Shown in pieces: positions 1-7,029 of a stretch of DNA of 13,929 nucleotides. Origin of the DNA: CAYMUG01 sp964393575 (GTDB taxonomy: Bacteria; Patescibacteriota; Minisyncoccia; Spechtbacterales; 2-12-FULL-38-22). Both the position numbers and the translations under genes were made by a program. The stretch is taken from positions 1 to 13,929 of the forward strand of contig CAYMUG010000015.1 of assembly GCA_964393575.1 (NCBI GenBank). The letters are read 5' to 3'. The notes below the pieces were generated by a model. That model saw nothing but the letters and a program-made list of their open reading frames with translations. It did no database searches and was not told the DNA's origin. Within the stretch, counting starts at the first letter, position 1, and every line of letters starts with the position of its first letter.

Positions 1-257
1 CCTTCGGCTATATCTTCCTTTGCCCTGTTGTAATCAACAGAGCATTTTTGCGTGTCGGTTTCTTGAGCGGCCTCTTCTTCAGTAATCGGACGGGGTTCAT
101 GTACACAACTTTCTACCTTGAAAATATAAGTTTTAAAAACAGCATTTGCGGTCTTTGTTGCCGCAAATAAAGATACTAAAGTTGCCGTTATAAAAACAAT
201 TGCTAAAGAGGAGGTAAAAATAAGTTTAAACCAATTCATATTATTTTTTTCATTCAT
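1..257 (-). CDS. Partial single-pass membrane protein, CPR type, function unknown
   Basis: The N-terminal 85 codons of a gene that runs off the left edge of the window. The first ATG (255-257) is chosen because a TGTTATAAT extended -10 box lies 9 bases upstream, which suits a leaderless message; a second ATG at 237-239 is possible. The protein begins with a short polar stretch, then one hydrophobic segment at about residues 10-33, followed by a region with two cysteines (SCVHEP and KCSVDY) and the sequence DYNRAKEDIAEG at the visible end. From memory, proteins with this arrangement (membrane anchor, 'VESC', proline/acid-rich linker, 'C-DYN-AK-DIA-G') are common in Patescibacteria and have no assigned role. 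It diverges from the DUF5667 gene at 479. Confidence 0.75.
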   Translation of the reverse strand, partial: MNEKNNMNWFKLIFTSSLAIVFITATLVSLFAATKTANAVFKTYIFKVESCVHEPRPITEEEAAQETDTQKCSVDYNRAKEDIAE

Positions 258-266
258 ATTATTTTA

Positions 267-275
267 ATTATAACA
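267..275 (-). promoter_or_regulatory. Extended -10 promoter for the partial gene at 1-257
   Basis: On the minus strand this reads TGTTATAAT, an extended -10 element with a perfect TATAAT. Nine bases separate it from the ATG at 257, so transcription would begin at or a few bases before the start codon. No good -35 box is seen. Confidence 0.6.
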
Positions 276-427
276 TAATAAAACGCTGTCCGCCTATTTT
301 GTTTAATGTTCGATAATTAAGCAATCTCTATTTTTCAATTTTTAGGGGAGTTCCGGTGGTCTAACTATAGAAAAATTACTACAACAACTTTTAGTGGATT
401 TTTTATATGGTTGTTTGTGCATATGTT

Positions 428-436
428 TGTTATAAT
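428..436 (+). promoter_or_regulatory. Extended -10 promoter for the DUF5667 gene
   Basis: TGTTATAAT, identical to the divergent element on the other strand at 267-275. It lies 42 bases before the ATG at 479, giving a leader of roughly 35 bases. No clear -35 box and no Shine-Dalgarno sequence are visible. The 221 bases between the two divergent genes hold nothing else that I can identify. Confidence 0.6.
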
Positions 437-478
437 AAATTAAATACGGATTACAATTAAAAATGTACTTTACGTAGT

Positions 479-1474
479 ATGAAAAAAATTATAGTTTTAA
501 TAACTGTTCTTAGTTTATCTCTCGGCGCAGCCGGCGCTACAGCCCAAACCGAGGAACTGCCCGACGCGGGGCTTACACCCGACAGCCCTTTTTATTTCTT
601 TGATAGTTTTTTTGAAAGAGTGCAGGAATTTTTTACACTCAGCAGTGAAGGCAAAGTAAATCTTCATAAAAAATTTGCCGCAGAGCGCTTAGCGGAAATA
701 AGGGTTGAATTGGAGGAAAGAGGCGTTGAAGCTCCGGGTATCGATGTAGCACGTGAGCGTCTTAACACGAATTTAGATAAAATTTTTCAGAATCTTGAAA
801 AAATGAATAGCGAGGGTGAAGATGTTTCAGAACTTTCAAATAACATTAGAAACGAACTTAACGCAAAGAAAGAATCCCTTGGGGCAGCTTTTGACACAAA
901 AGAAGAATCCCTGGACAGCACAAGAGAAGACCTGGAACAACAGTTAGAAGAAGCAACAAGTGCAAACAATGAAGCACAAATTCAGGAATTAGAGAATGCG
1001 CTTGAGCGCGTCAACGCGCAGCTGGAGGCAGTGGATATGCATAAAGATGAACTTGACAATAGATTTGGAGATATAGATTGGGAAATGGAAGATGAAGAAG
1101 AGGAGGGGCAAGAGGAAGAGGAAGAAACTGAAGAAGAACAAGAAGCACAGGAGGAAATGGAAGCCCGTAGCGAAGCCAGTAACACAATTTCCGAGGCAGA
1201 GCAGGAAAAAGCATTACTTGAGAGTGAGGCGGAAGCACTTAATGTAAACCTTCCAGATGATGCATTTAATCAATTCAATAATTTAATCACACAAGCAAAA
1301 TCCGCGCTTGATGCGGGCAATTTTGCAGAAGCCAGTAATTTGGCCGTAGAGGCAGAGCAGGCTTTGGTTGAAGTTGAAGATACTTTAGAAACATTAGAAG
1401 AGCAGGCCGAAGAAGAATTAGAAGAGCAGTCCGAATCTCCTGACGAAACCCCGGAAGGAGGTAGGGAAGAATAA
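479..1474 (+). CDS. Secreted acidic coiled-coil protein with DUF5667-type domain
   Basis: 331 aa. Residues 1-22 are a signal peptide (MKK, hydrophobic core, ATAQ cleavage region). Residues about 30-80 match what I know of DUF5667: 'LTPDSPFYFFDSFFERVQEFFTLSSE' followed by 'KFAAERLAEI', the pattern P-x-SP-x-Y-x-L/F...-ERLAE shared by many exported Patescibacteria proteins. From about residue 90 to 310 the protein is a long heptad-like helix, very rich in Glu, with an almost purely acidic stretch at 202-228. It ends in a Glu/Pro tail (ESPDETPEGG). The DUF is of unknown function; an extracytoplasmic, perhaps cation-binding or structural role is inference from charge. A strong terminator follows, so it is probably monocistronic. 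The domain assignment is fairly sure, the function is not. Confidence 0.85.
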   Translation: MKKIIVLITVLSLSLGAAGATAQTEELPDAGLTPDSPFYFFDSFFERVQEFFTLSSEGKVNLHKKFAAERLAEIRVELEERGVEAPGIDVARERLNTNLDKIFQNLEKMNSEGEDVSELSNNIRNELNAKKESLGAAFDTKEESLDSTREDLEQQLEEATSANNEAQIQELENALERVNAQLEAVDMHKDELDNRFGDIDWEMEDEEEEGQEEEEETEEEQEAQEEMEARSEASNTISEAEQEKALLESEAEALNVNLPDDAFNQFNNLITQAKSALDAGNFAEASNLAVEAEQALVEVEDTLETLEEQAEEELEEQSESPDETPEGGREE

Positions 1475-1515
1475 AAAGATAAAGCAACTACTGCCAAAAA
1501 AGAAAATATCTCGGT

Positions 1516-1555
1516 AAACAAAAACCCTGCTATTTTAAAAGCAGGGTTTTTGTTT
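1516..1555 (+). terminator. Strong intrinsic terminator, probably bidirectional
   Basis: A perfect 15-base-pair stem (1516-1530 with 1541-1555; core AACCCTGC/GCAGGGTT) around a 10-base A/T loop. The arm ends in GGGTTTTTGTTT on the plus strand and reads the same way on the minus strand, so it can act in both directions. It closes the DUF5667 gene. Confidence 0.9.
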
Positions 1556-1577
1556 CAAAGGCATTAAGCGGTTTGTA

Positions 1578-1586
1578 TGATAAAAT
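1578..1586 (+). promoter_or_regulatory. Extended -10 promoter for the kelch gene
   Basis: TGATAAAAT, an extended -10 with TAAAAT, only 6 bases before the ATG at 1593; an overlapping TATGAT at 1576-1581 is an alternative. Either way the message would be leaderless or nearly so, which fits the lack of any Shine-Dalgarno sequence. Confidence 0.5.
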
Positions 1587-1592
1587 GAGTAT

Positions 1593-2645
1593 ATGGTAAA
1601 GAAAATACCTAAAAAGAAACTTATATTTTTTACTGTGTTAATACTCGTCCTTGGCGGAGTTTACCTTTACTATGTACGGGGAGTAGGCATTAGCCCGAAT
1701 ATTTCTTCCGAGAAAACCATAGGGCACGAATCCGGCGGGACGCGAACTTATTCGTGGCGTATTAGAGAAAGCATGCCGAACTCGCGCACGGAAGTAACCG
1801 GTGCCGTACTTGATGGCGAAATTTATATTGTCGGAGGCCTCGGCGGCGTCACCGGCGCACAAACACTTTCCACGGTGGAAATATATAATCCTGAAGAGGA
1901 TAGCTGGCGCAATGGACCTGATTTACCGCAAGCTCTGCATCATGCCAAAATGGTTGCGGCGGAAGGAAAACTTTATGTAATAGGAGGGTACACAGGCCTC
2001 GGATTTGAACCGACGGCGCATGTATTTTCCTTTAATCCTGACGAAGGAGAGTGGCAGGAAGTTAGTTCGCTCCCCGAACCCCGCGGAGCTCACGCGGTAG
2101 GCGTTGCTGAGGGAAAGATTTATGTAGCCGGCGGTGTTGGCCCCGAGGGTTTAAGCGGAAAACTTTTTATATATGACGCGGAAGAAGATGCCTGGGAGCA
2201 GGGGGAGGCCATGCCGACTCCCCGCGAGCATCTCGGCGGCGCGGTTATTAAAGATAAGTTTTATGTCGGCGGAGGACGGACCGGAGGAATAGGCAACAAC
2301 CTTGGGACGCTTGAAGTATACGATATTCAAAATAAAAATTGGGAGAAAGGCCCTGATATGCCCACTCCGCGGGGAGGAGTTGACGGTGCTGCTTTTGATC
2401 ACATGTTTGTTATTGCCGGAGGAGAAAAGAAAACTTCAACTTTTTCCGAAGTGGAAGGATATAACCCCGTTTCCGGAGAGTGGCACACGCTTCCGGAGCT
2501 TCCCACCGCGCGCCACGGCCTTGCTGTGGTAAGCCGGGACAACGAGCTTTATGTTATAGGGGGTGGAAAAAATCCGGGCTTTTCGGTTTCGGGGGTTAAT
2601 GAAGTGCTGAAGGCAGAGCTTATACTGCCCAACACCAAAAACTAA
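1593..2645 (+). CDS. Membrane-anchored six-bladed kelch-repeat propeller protein
   Basis: 350 aa. A basic N-terminus (MVKKIPKKK) and one hydrophobic segment at about 9-28 form a signal anchor, putting the rest outside the membrane. From residue 64 onward there are six kelch repeats, each with the pattern R...A....G.IYV.GG....(V/E).YNP....W...P.(L/M)P; the GG pairs fall at about 81, 131, 180, 226, 276 and 323, and the partner tryptophans at 105, 154, 201, 250 and 297. The sixth repeat lacks its W strand, which appears instead at the N-terminus (YSW at 53-55), so the propeller is closed by a strand swap. Kelch propellers bind proteins or sugars; no catalytic residues of galactose oxidase are evident. 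Role unknown: surface binding or adhesion is inference. Confidence 0.9.
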   Translation: MVKKIPKKKLIFFTVLILVLGGVYLYYVRGVGISPNISSEKTIGHESGGTRTYSWRIRESMPNSRTEVTGAVLDGEIYIVGGLGGVTGAQTLSTVEIYNPEEDSWRNGPDLPQALHHAKMVAAEGKLYVIGGYTGLGFEPTAHVFSFNPDEGEWQEVSSLPEPRGAHAVGVAEGKIYVAGGVGPEGLSGKLFIYDAEEDAWEQGEAMPTPREHLGGAVIKDKFYVGGGRTGGIGNNLGTLEVYDIQNKNWEKGPDMPTPRGGVDGAAFDHMFVIAGGEKKTSTFSEVEGYNPVSGEWHTLPELPTARHGLAVVSRDNELYVIGGGKNPGFSVSGVNEVLKAELILPNTKN

Positions 2646-2678
2646 AAAATTAAAGATTTTAAAATCTAACTTTAATAA

Positions 2679-2700
2679 ACCCCCTTTGCAATAAGGGGGT
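2679..2700 (+). terminator. Hairpin after the kelch gene, weak terminator
   Basis: ACCCCCTT (2679-2686) pairs with AAGGGGGT (2693-2700) around a short loop. The following bases GGTGCTTTG contain no proper T-run, so termination may be partial. A second, A/T-only palindrome precedes it at 2654-2667. Confidence 0.5.
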
Positions 2701-2717
2701 GGTGCTTTGTGAGGAGT

Positions 2718-2915
2718 TTAGTTATTAACACCCGGGAGTAGTTTTGAGAAAAACCGCCAAAACCGTTTTTTCTTTTGATCCCTACAATCCATTTGCGCAT
2801 GAAACCCCTCGCGGCCTTCCAGCCTGCGAAGGTCTGCCCACGCGTTCACGACCTTAGCCTTACCTCTGGTCGAAGGATCCCAAACGGCTTTGCCCCAGTT
2901 GTCACTTACACCCAT
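2718..2915 (-). CDS. Small basic hypothetical protein (65 aa)
   Basis: Not recognised. It is called because the ATG at 2913-2915 is preceded by a perfect Shine-Dalgarno CGAGGAGGT (2921-2929) at a 5-base spacing, the best ribosome site on this strand in the region, and because nothing on the plus strand competes for the interval. The protein starts MGVSDNWGKAVWDP, has four tryptophans, a middle rich in Arg/Lys (STRGKAKVVNAWADLRRLEG) and a KKKRFWRFF segment near the C-terminus. No signal peptide or membrane segment. It is convergent with the kelch gene and its stop lies just beyond the hairpin at 2679-2700. High basic and aromatic content would suit nucleic-acid or membrane-surface binding, but that is only a guess. 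Confidence 0.6.
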   Translation of the reverse strand: MGVSDNWGKAVWDPSTRGKAKVVNAWADLRRLEGREGFHAQMDCRDQKKKRFWRFFSKLLPGVNN

Positions 2916-3047
2916 TTATTACCTCCTCGAAAGCTCTCGGTATCAGGTGCTGAATAAAAACTACCACAAATTGTTTACGGGGGCAATATGGTAATTGCTA
3001 CTTAGCTGTGAATCATAAAGAAACGGAAATTAGTTTAATAATTCGGG

Positions 3048-3077
3048 TTGACTGTTCATATTAATTAGTGGTAATTT
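3048..3077 (+). promoter_or_regulatory. Possible promoter of the Fic-like gene
   Basis: TTGACT (3048-3053), 18 bases, then TAATTT (3072-3077). The -35 is good (5 of 6), the -10 is poor (3 of 6). If used, transcription would begin near the GTG at 3081 and would favour the downstream ATG at 3120 as the start. Confidence 0.3.
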
Positions 3078-3080
3078 ATA

Positions 3081-3839
3081 GTGCCGGAATATGATGCCGA
3101 GACGGAAAGGACCGGTAGTATGACGCATTCTTATGAGCGGTTCGCACAAATATTCAACGAAAATATATATCGACGCAGCCGCAGCAGAAAGGGAATATCG
3201 GATACAAGCACCAGTAAACAAAAGAAGCCGCTCCTTCTTAGTGGCGATGCCCTGAGAGAGCAAGTTGCCGAAAATACAAAAAATCTCATTGATTTTGTCT
3301 GGGATATCGGCGGTAAAGATTGTCGCGGACCGGAAGAGATTCGGTATGTTATGGAAAGTATGTACGACATCATCAATTATAAGCTTCAGCCGCCGGATGC
3401 TTACCAAGAAGAAATCGCGCGCCTTGAAGGACAGGCAGAGGCATTACGCCTACTGACAGATCTTCCGTATCGCATCAACGAACGCTACCGCGTGTGGGAT
3501 GTTTCGTATACAAATATTCGGGCAAGGCCGGTTGCCCTGGAGGTGTGGATGGATTCGCTATACGCGCAAATTTTTGAATACGGACGCATGGCAACTGAAG
3601 GTCATATCAGCCAAGCTGAACTTCTCGCTTTTGCCGACGTGATGATTGATGGCGAAATACACCCATGGCTTGACGGTTGCGGCAGAAGCGCGACAGCGAC
3701 AGTTATGTGGCTTTCACTGCTAAAGCAGGACTACGCTCTTCCGCTTTTCCACCCAGATCGCGATGAACATTACCGCTCCATTCGTGACTTAAGCGAGCAC
3801 ACACAGTACTTTCAATATTGTTTAACACGGAAGAAGTAA
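3081..3839 (+). CDS. Fic/Doc-fold protein with altered active-site motif
   Basis: 252 aa from GTG 3081; an in-frame ATG at 3120 (residue 14) is an alternative start, weakly preceded by GGAAAGGA. Fic enzymes transfer AMP or other phosphate groups to protein hydroxyls using the motif HPFx(D/E)GNGRxxR. Here residues 194-205 read HPWLDGCGRSAT: the catalytic His194, metal-binding Asp198, Gly199, Gly201 and Arg202 are kept, but the usual Asn is Cys200 and the final Arg is Thr205. The helical context before it (ISQAELLAFADVMIDGEIHPW) and after it fits the Fic core. The N-terminal 120 residues are not recognised; the segment 31-50 is basic and low-complexity. No inhibitory (S/T)xxxE(G/N) helix is obvious. 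Whether it is an active AMP-transferase, a different phospho-transferase, or inactive cannot be told. Followed by a good terminator, then an alarmone-hydrolase gene. Confidence 0.75.
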   Translation: MPEYDAETERTGSMTHSYERFAQIFNENIYRRSRSRKGISDTSTSKQKKPLLLSGDALREQVAENTKNLIDFVWDIGGKDCRGPEEIRYVMESMYDIINYKLQPPDAYQEEIARLEGQAEALRLLTDLPYRINERYRVWDVSYTNIRARPVALEVWMDSLYAQIFEYGRMATEGHISQAELLAFADVMIDGEIHPWLDGCGRSATATVMWLSLLKQDYALPLFHPDRDEHYRSIRDLSEHTQYFQYCLTRKK

Positions 3840-3903
3840 TATTATTACTCCATACTTCATGGTTTCTGTTAGAATACAGAGACGACATATAGTTACCCGA
3901 AAC

Positions 3904-3928
3904 AGAGCGCTTGAACGCGCTCTTTTTT
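3904..3928 (+). terminator. Intrinsic terminator of the Fic-like gene
   Basis: AGAGCGC (3904-3910) pairs with GCGCTCT (3917-3923) around TTGAAC, followed by a run of six T. Textbook form. Confidence 0.9.
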
Positions 3929-3939
3929 ATGTATAGAAT
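3911..3939 (+). promoter_or_regulatory. Likely promoter of the HD-hydrolase gene, nested in the terminator
   Basis: TTGAAC (3911-3916), which is the loop of the terminator hairpin, then 17 bases, then TAGAAT (3934-3939). Spacing is ideal; the boxes match 4 and 5 of 6. It would give a leader of about 30 bases before the ATG at 3978. An additional extended -10, TGTTAGAAT, lies upstream at 3867-3875 but its transcripts would run into the terminator. Confidence 0.45.
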
Positions 3940-3977
3940 ACAAAACAGATTATCGTAGCTCGTAGGAGTAAGTATTT

Positions 3978-4553
3978 ATGCAAAACACGGAAAAAATTAT
4001 TACATACGCTAAACAACGACACGCAGGACAGATGCGTGCCGGTAATGTGCCGGCGTGGCATCATATTGTGCGTGTTGCGCGCCTCGCAAGCGCGGCTATT
4101 GAACAAACCGGCGAGGGGAGTGAAGAGACGCAAAAAGATTTTTTTTATGCGGGGATTGGGCATGACCTTTTTGAGGATACCGATGCCTCCGATGATGAAG
4201 TTAGGGAGTTGTTCGGTGAAATTGCCTATGGATGGATACAGGAATTAACCAACTCGTGGGGTGATGATAATGTCGCGCCATATGTGGAAAAGGTGCTTAA
4301 TGGTTCTGAAGAGGCGCGGCTTATTAAACTTGCGGATCTTTACGACAACATCAGTAATGTGACTTATAATATATCTCTCCTCGGTCTTGATTGGGTACAC
4401 TCATATTTTTTGCCGGTTATAGAGCCCATGTATTCAAAAATCATTAATTCTTCATTTACTCAATACAGCCAAACCTGTGATACCTTAAAACCTCTTGTGC
4501 GTTATGCGCACCTGATACTGGAAAAAGAAGTAGAAAATTTTGAATCAAAGTAG
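3978..4553 (+). CDS. HD-domain alarmone (ppGpp) hydrolase, small SpoT/MESH1 type
   Basis: 191 aa, the usual size of stand-alone small alarmone hydrolases (about 180-200 aa). The HD motifs of the SpoT/MESH1 hydrolase domain are in order: H15xGQxR20, the PxxxH region with His28-His29, H62D63, the catalytic E66D67 in HDLFEDT, FG at 79-80 followed by the ELT helix, and KLAD(120)LYDN(124). This class uses Mn2+ to remove the 3'-pyrophosphate from (p)ppGpp, or, in MESH1-like enzymes, to act on NADPH. No synthetase, TGS or ACT domain follows, so it would only hydrolyse. The ATG is set by AGGAG (3964-3968) nine bases upstream. It is transcribed from its own promoter beside the Fic-like gene. The fold is certain; the exact substrate is inferred. 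Confidence 0.88.
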   Translation: MQNTEKIITYAKQRHAGQMRAGNVPAWHHIVRVARLASAAIEQTGEGSEETQKDFFYAGIGHDLFEDTDASDDEVRELFGEIAYGWIQELTNSWGDDNVAPYVEKVLNGSEEARLIKLADLYDNISNVTYNISLLGLDWVHSYFLPVIEPMYSKIINSSFTQYSQTCDTLKPLVRYAHLILEKEVENFESK

Positions 4554-4584
4554 TATTTTACGAACTTGTAAAGGATGATATAGC

Positions 4585-4704
4585 ATGCAAACTGCTGAGA
4601 CGGTAGAACTGCAACGCGAGTATTGGCGGCAAGCTTCTGAACATAAAGTTTTTTGGCGCGGATGTAGTTTTGGAGTAGAAGTTTTAAAAATATGCCCGGT
4701 TTAA
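4585..4704 (+). CDS. Possible 39-aa small protein or gene remnant
   Basis: ATG at 4585, 31 bases after the HD gene, with AAGGA (4571-4575) at nine bases. It encodes MQTAETVELQREYWRQASEH... and ends KICPV. It is not recognised. Composition resembles the two preceding genes rather than the A/T-rich gene that follows, so it may belong to the same imported block, either as a true small protein or as the surviving N-terminus of a lost gene. It ends 19 bases before the next start. Confidence 0.35.
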   Translation: MQTAETVELQREYWRQASEHKVFWRGCSFGVEVLKICPV

Positions 4705-4723
4705 TGGAAAGCTCGGACTTATT

Positions 4724-6859
4724 ATGGTTGCGTATTTAAAAGAAAAATATAATAGATTAACCGAAAAACAGAAAATCCTTGCAGAAGGTATTTTTGTTTT
4801 ATTTATACTCGGATTTTTTGTATTTGCGGCGTTTTTTCAGCCCTTGATGTGGGATTGGGGTTCCGTGCAGTGGGACGCAGAAAATGTTCATCTTTTTAAT
4901 CTACAATATTCTTCAAGTTTATTAAGCAACGGGGAGATTCCGCTTTGGACTCCTCATATATTTTGGGGGTATCCGCAGATAGCTGACCCACAGGTGGGCT
5001 TGTTTTACCCTTTTAATTTATTAACATCTCTTTTTACCGAATATACAGCAGACATACTGCTTTACCAGACAGTCCTTAATTATATTTTGGCCGGATTTTT
5101 TATGTGGCTGCTGGTGCGGTATTTAACCCGGCATTTTTGGATAGCGTTATTTGCCGGCGGGGTTTATATGTTTTCGGGTTTTATGGTAGGTCATGCTTCC
5201 CATATAGGCATGATGACAAGCGGGGCGTGGCTGCCTTTAATATTCCTGCTTACAATACTTGCTCTAAGAAAACTCAATTTTAAGATGGCCGTGTTTGCCG
5301 GCTTTGTAAGCGGTATTATGGTGTTGGCCGGACATTTTCAGGCGGCGCTCTATATTGCTTTTTTTGTGGCAGCTTATGTTCTTTATGACTTCTTCAGAGA
5401 TAAACTTAAAAAAGGGGAATTTGAATTTAAAAAATTAGGAATACTCGGAATAATCGGCCTTGTGGCATTTTTCATAGCGGGAGTACAGATTCTTCCTACG
5501 TATGAATTGCAGGCAAACAGCTATAGAGAAAGTGTGCCTTTAGTGGTTGCCCAGCAGGAATCTTTAAGCCCCAACACTCTGTGGAATTTTATAAATCCTA
5601 ACCATCAAAATGTACTCAGGCACACATACTCGGGTCCGCATGATATTACGCAAAACTATGTTTATCTCGGCATATTGATGCCATTTCTTGTTTTGGGCGG
5701 TATTATATTTTCCCGAAAAAGAAAATATAAATTATTTTTTATTTTCGCGGGCGGTTTAACGCTGCTATATGCTTTCGGCTCGCACTTTTCTTATGTGCAC
5801 GAATTTTTCTGGAGTTATATACCTTTATTTGACAAGGTAAGGGCTCCCGCAAACTCTGTGATACTGCTACACTTTTCAATGGTGATGCTGGCCGTACTGT
5901 TCTTATGGCAGCTAAAGGAAAGATTTTCGGCAAAAATTTTTACTGTTCTATCCTGTATTATAGCGCTTTTTGCTATAGCTGATGTTGCAGCGTTTGCTTC
6001 TTCCGGTGTACTGCTTCATTCAATAGAAGCGCGCCAGCCCCCGGATGAATATGTACTTGAAGAGAGCTTGCAGGAGAAAACGCCGGATAACTATGACCCG
6101 GGAAGAACCCTTTGGATACACCGAGATGAGGCGCGCGGTAATGTGCCCCAAATTTCCGGAATATATTCGGCGGACGGATATAACCCGTTGACCTTAAAAA
6201 GGCACAGAGAGTTATATAAATTTATCGGGGAAAACCAAAACTTTATTGATATGGCAAACGTGCGATACGCTCCCTGCACTATACTGGAGAACGAAAAAAT
6301 TATTGAAGATATAGAATACATTCACTCGGAAAAAATATGCGAGAATGAAAATGCTTTTCCGTACGCTTATTTTTTAAGTAGTTACGAAAATGCCGGCAAA
6401 ATAGAAAATATAGGTAATTTCACGGAATTTAATTTTAGGCAAAAAGTTTTACTTGAAGAGAGCGTAAAGAATAACAACTTAGAAGGTTTCGCGCCCGGGA
6501 GAGAACCACAAGAGGAGTTTGGAAGTGTTGATATATTAGAGAGAGAAGCGGGAGAGATAAAACTTTTTACGGATAGGCAGGAGGACGGATTTGTTGTTGT
6601 AACTGAGAGCTATTATCCCGGATGGCAGGCGCATGTAAACGGAGAAAAGAGGGAGGTTATGCGCGGAAATTATATTTTTATGGCGATTCCCGTTGAGGCG
6701 GGGGCGAATGAGATTACATTAAGCTATGAATCGCGGAATTTGAAATACGGTGCCGCTCTTTCCTTAGTAGGATTGTTTATTGTTATTTTTGTTTTTATAT
6801 ATTCTGAGAAAGTACCGGGTATTCGCCGGCTTCGGCGTTTTGTGGAGAAGTTTTTGTGA
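4724..6859 (+). CDS. YfhO-family polytopic membrane protein
   Basis: 711 aa. The N-terminal two thirds are a multi-pass membrane protein: first TM about 17-38, then an extracytoplasmic loop with the family's signature features (WDxxxxxW...LFNLQYSSSLLSNGEIPLWTPHIFWGYP at about 44-83, then DPQVGLFYPFNLL at 88-100), and about ten further TM segments up to residue about 430. After that comes an outside-facing domain ending in the conserved ESYYPGWQAHVNG and a last TM near 680-700. This is the layout of YfhO proteins, which resemble GT-C glycosyltransferases; in Gram-positives YfhO glycosylates teichoic acid. A lipid-linked sugar transfer at the outer membrane face is therefore a reasonable inference, not shown here. 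The start ATG has a weak GGAAAG upstream; no strong promoter is seen. Its TGA overlaps a GTG of the next short ORF. Confidence 0.88.
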   Translation: MVAYLKEKYNRLTEKQKILAEGIFVLFILGFFVFAAFFQPLMWDWGSVQWDAENVHLFNLQYSSSLLSNGEIPLWTPHIFWGYPQIADPQVGLFYPFNLLTSLFTEYTADILLYQTVLNYILAGFFMWLLVRYLTRHFWIALFAGGVYMFSGFMVGHASHIGMMTSGAWLPLIFLLTILALRKLNFKMAVFAGFVSGIMVLAGHFQAALYIAFFVAAYVLYDFFRDKLKKGEFEFKKLGILGIIGLVAFFIAGVQILPTYELQANSYRESVPLVVAQQESLSPNTLWNFINPNHQNVLRHTYSGPHDITQNYVYLGILMPFLVLGGIIFSRKRKYKLFFIFAGGLTLLYAFGSHFSYVHEFFWSYIPLFDKVRAPANSVILLHFSMVMLAVLFLWQLKERFSAKIFTVLSCIIALFAIADVAAFASSGVLLHSIEARQPPDEYVLEESLQEKTPDNYDPGRTLWIHRDEARGNVPQISGIYSADGYNPLTLKRHRELYKFIGENQNFIDMANVRYAPCTILENEKIIEDIEYIHSEKICENENAFPYAYFLSSYENAGKIENIGNFTEFNFRQKVLLEESVKNNNLEGFAPGREPQEEFGSVDILEREAGEIKLFTDRQEDGFVVVTESYYPGWQAHVNGEKREVMRGNYIFMAIPVEAGANEITLSYESRNLKYGAALSLVGLFIVIFVFIYSEKVPGIRRLRRFVEKFL

Positions 6860-6990
6860 AGGAGGATTACGGCGATGCCGGAGACGCCTTCTTTCATATC
6901 TCGGAAAGCTTTGTGAATGCATTGAACTATTATGAGGTACTTGACTACCTACCTTTTATTTGGCAGAATTTGATGGTACTATATAAGTAG
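6856..6990 (+). CDS. Possible 44-aa coupled ORF
   Basis: A GTG (6856-6858) overlaps the TGA of the YfhO gene in a GTGA arrangement typical of translational coupling. It encodes a mixed, fairly hydrophobic peptide (KEDYGDAGDAFFHISESFVN... ending QNLMVLYK). The stop codon lies in the terminator hairpin, as is common for last genes of operons. Against it: no Shine-Dalgarno precedes the GTG (AAGGAGGA follows it instead, ahead of a 13-codon ATG ORF at 6875), and I do not recognise the protein. Confidence 0.3.
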   Translation: MKEDYGDAGDAFFHISESFVNALNYYEVLDYLPFIWQNLMVLYK

Positions 6991-7000
6991 TACCATTTTT
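6973..7000 (+). terminator. Intrinsic terminator of the YfhO operon
   Basis: ATGGTACTA (6973-6981) pairs with TAGTACCAT (6988-6996) around TATAAG, a perfect 9-base stem followed by TTTT. Confidence 0.8.
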
Positions 7001-7016
7001 ATCATATAAATGCGAA

Positions 7017-7026
7017 AAGGAGGTGA
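7017..7026 (+). promoter_or_regulatory. Full-length Shine-Dalgarno that sets a TTG start
   Basis: AAGGAGGTGA is a complete match to the 16S anti-SD core. The spacing from GGAGG to TTG 7030 is 6 bases; to the in-frame ATG at 7042 it would be 18. The TTG is therefore chosen. Confidence 0.85.
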
Positions 7027-7029
7027 ATC

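Noticed and set aside
2928..2940. 13-base match CCGAGAGCTTTCG between the leader of the 65-aa gene (minus strand) and 13322-13334 before the CAAC protein
   Set aside because: Both sit just before starts, but in about 14 kb, counting both strands, a few chance 13-base matches are expected; the flanks do not extend it convincingly.
3030..3407. 125-codon minus-strand reading frame
   Set aside because: It lies opposite the Fic-like gene, has no ribosome site and no recognisable protein features; an antisense shadow.
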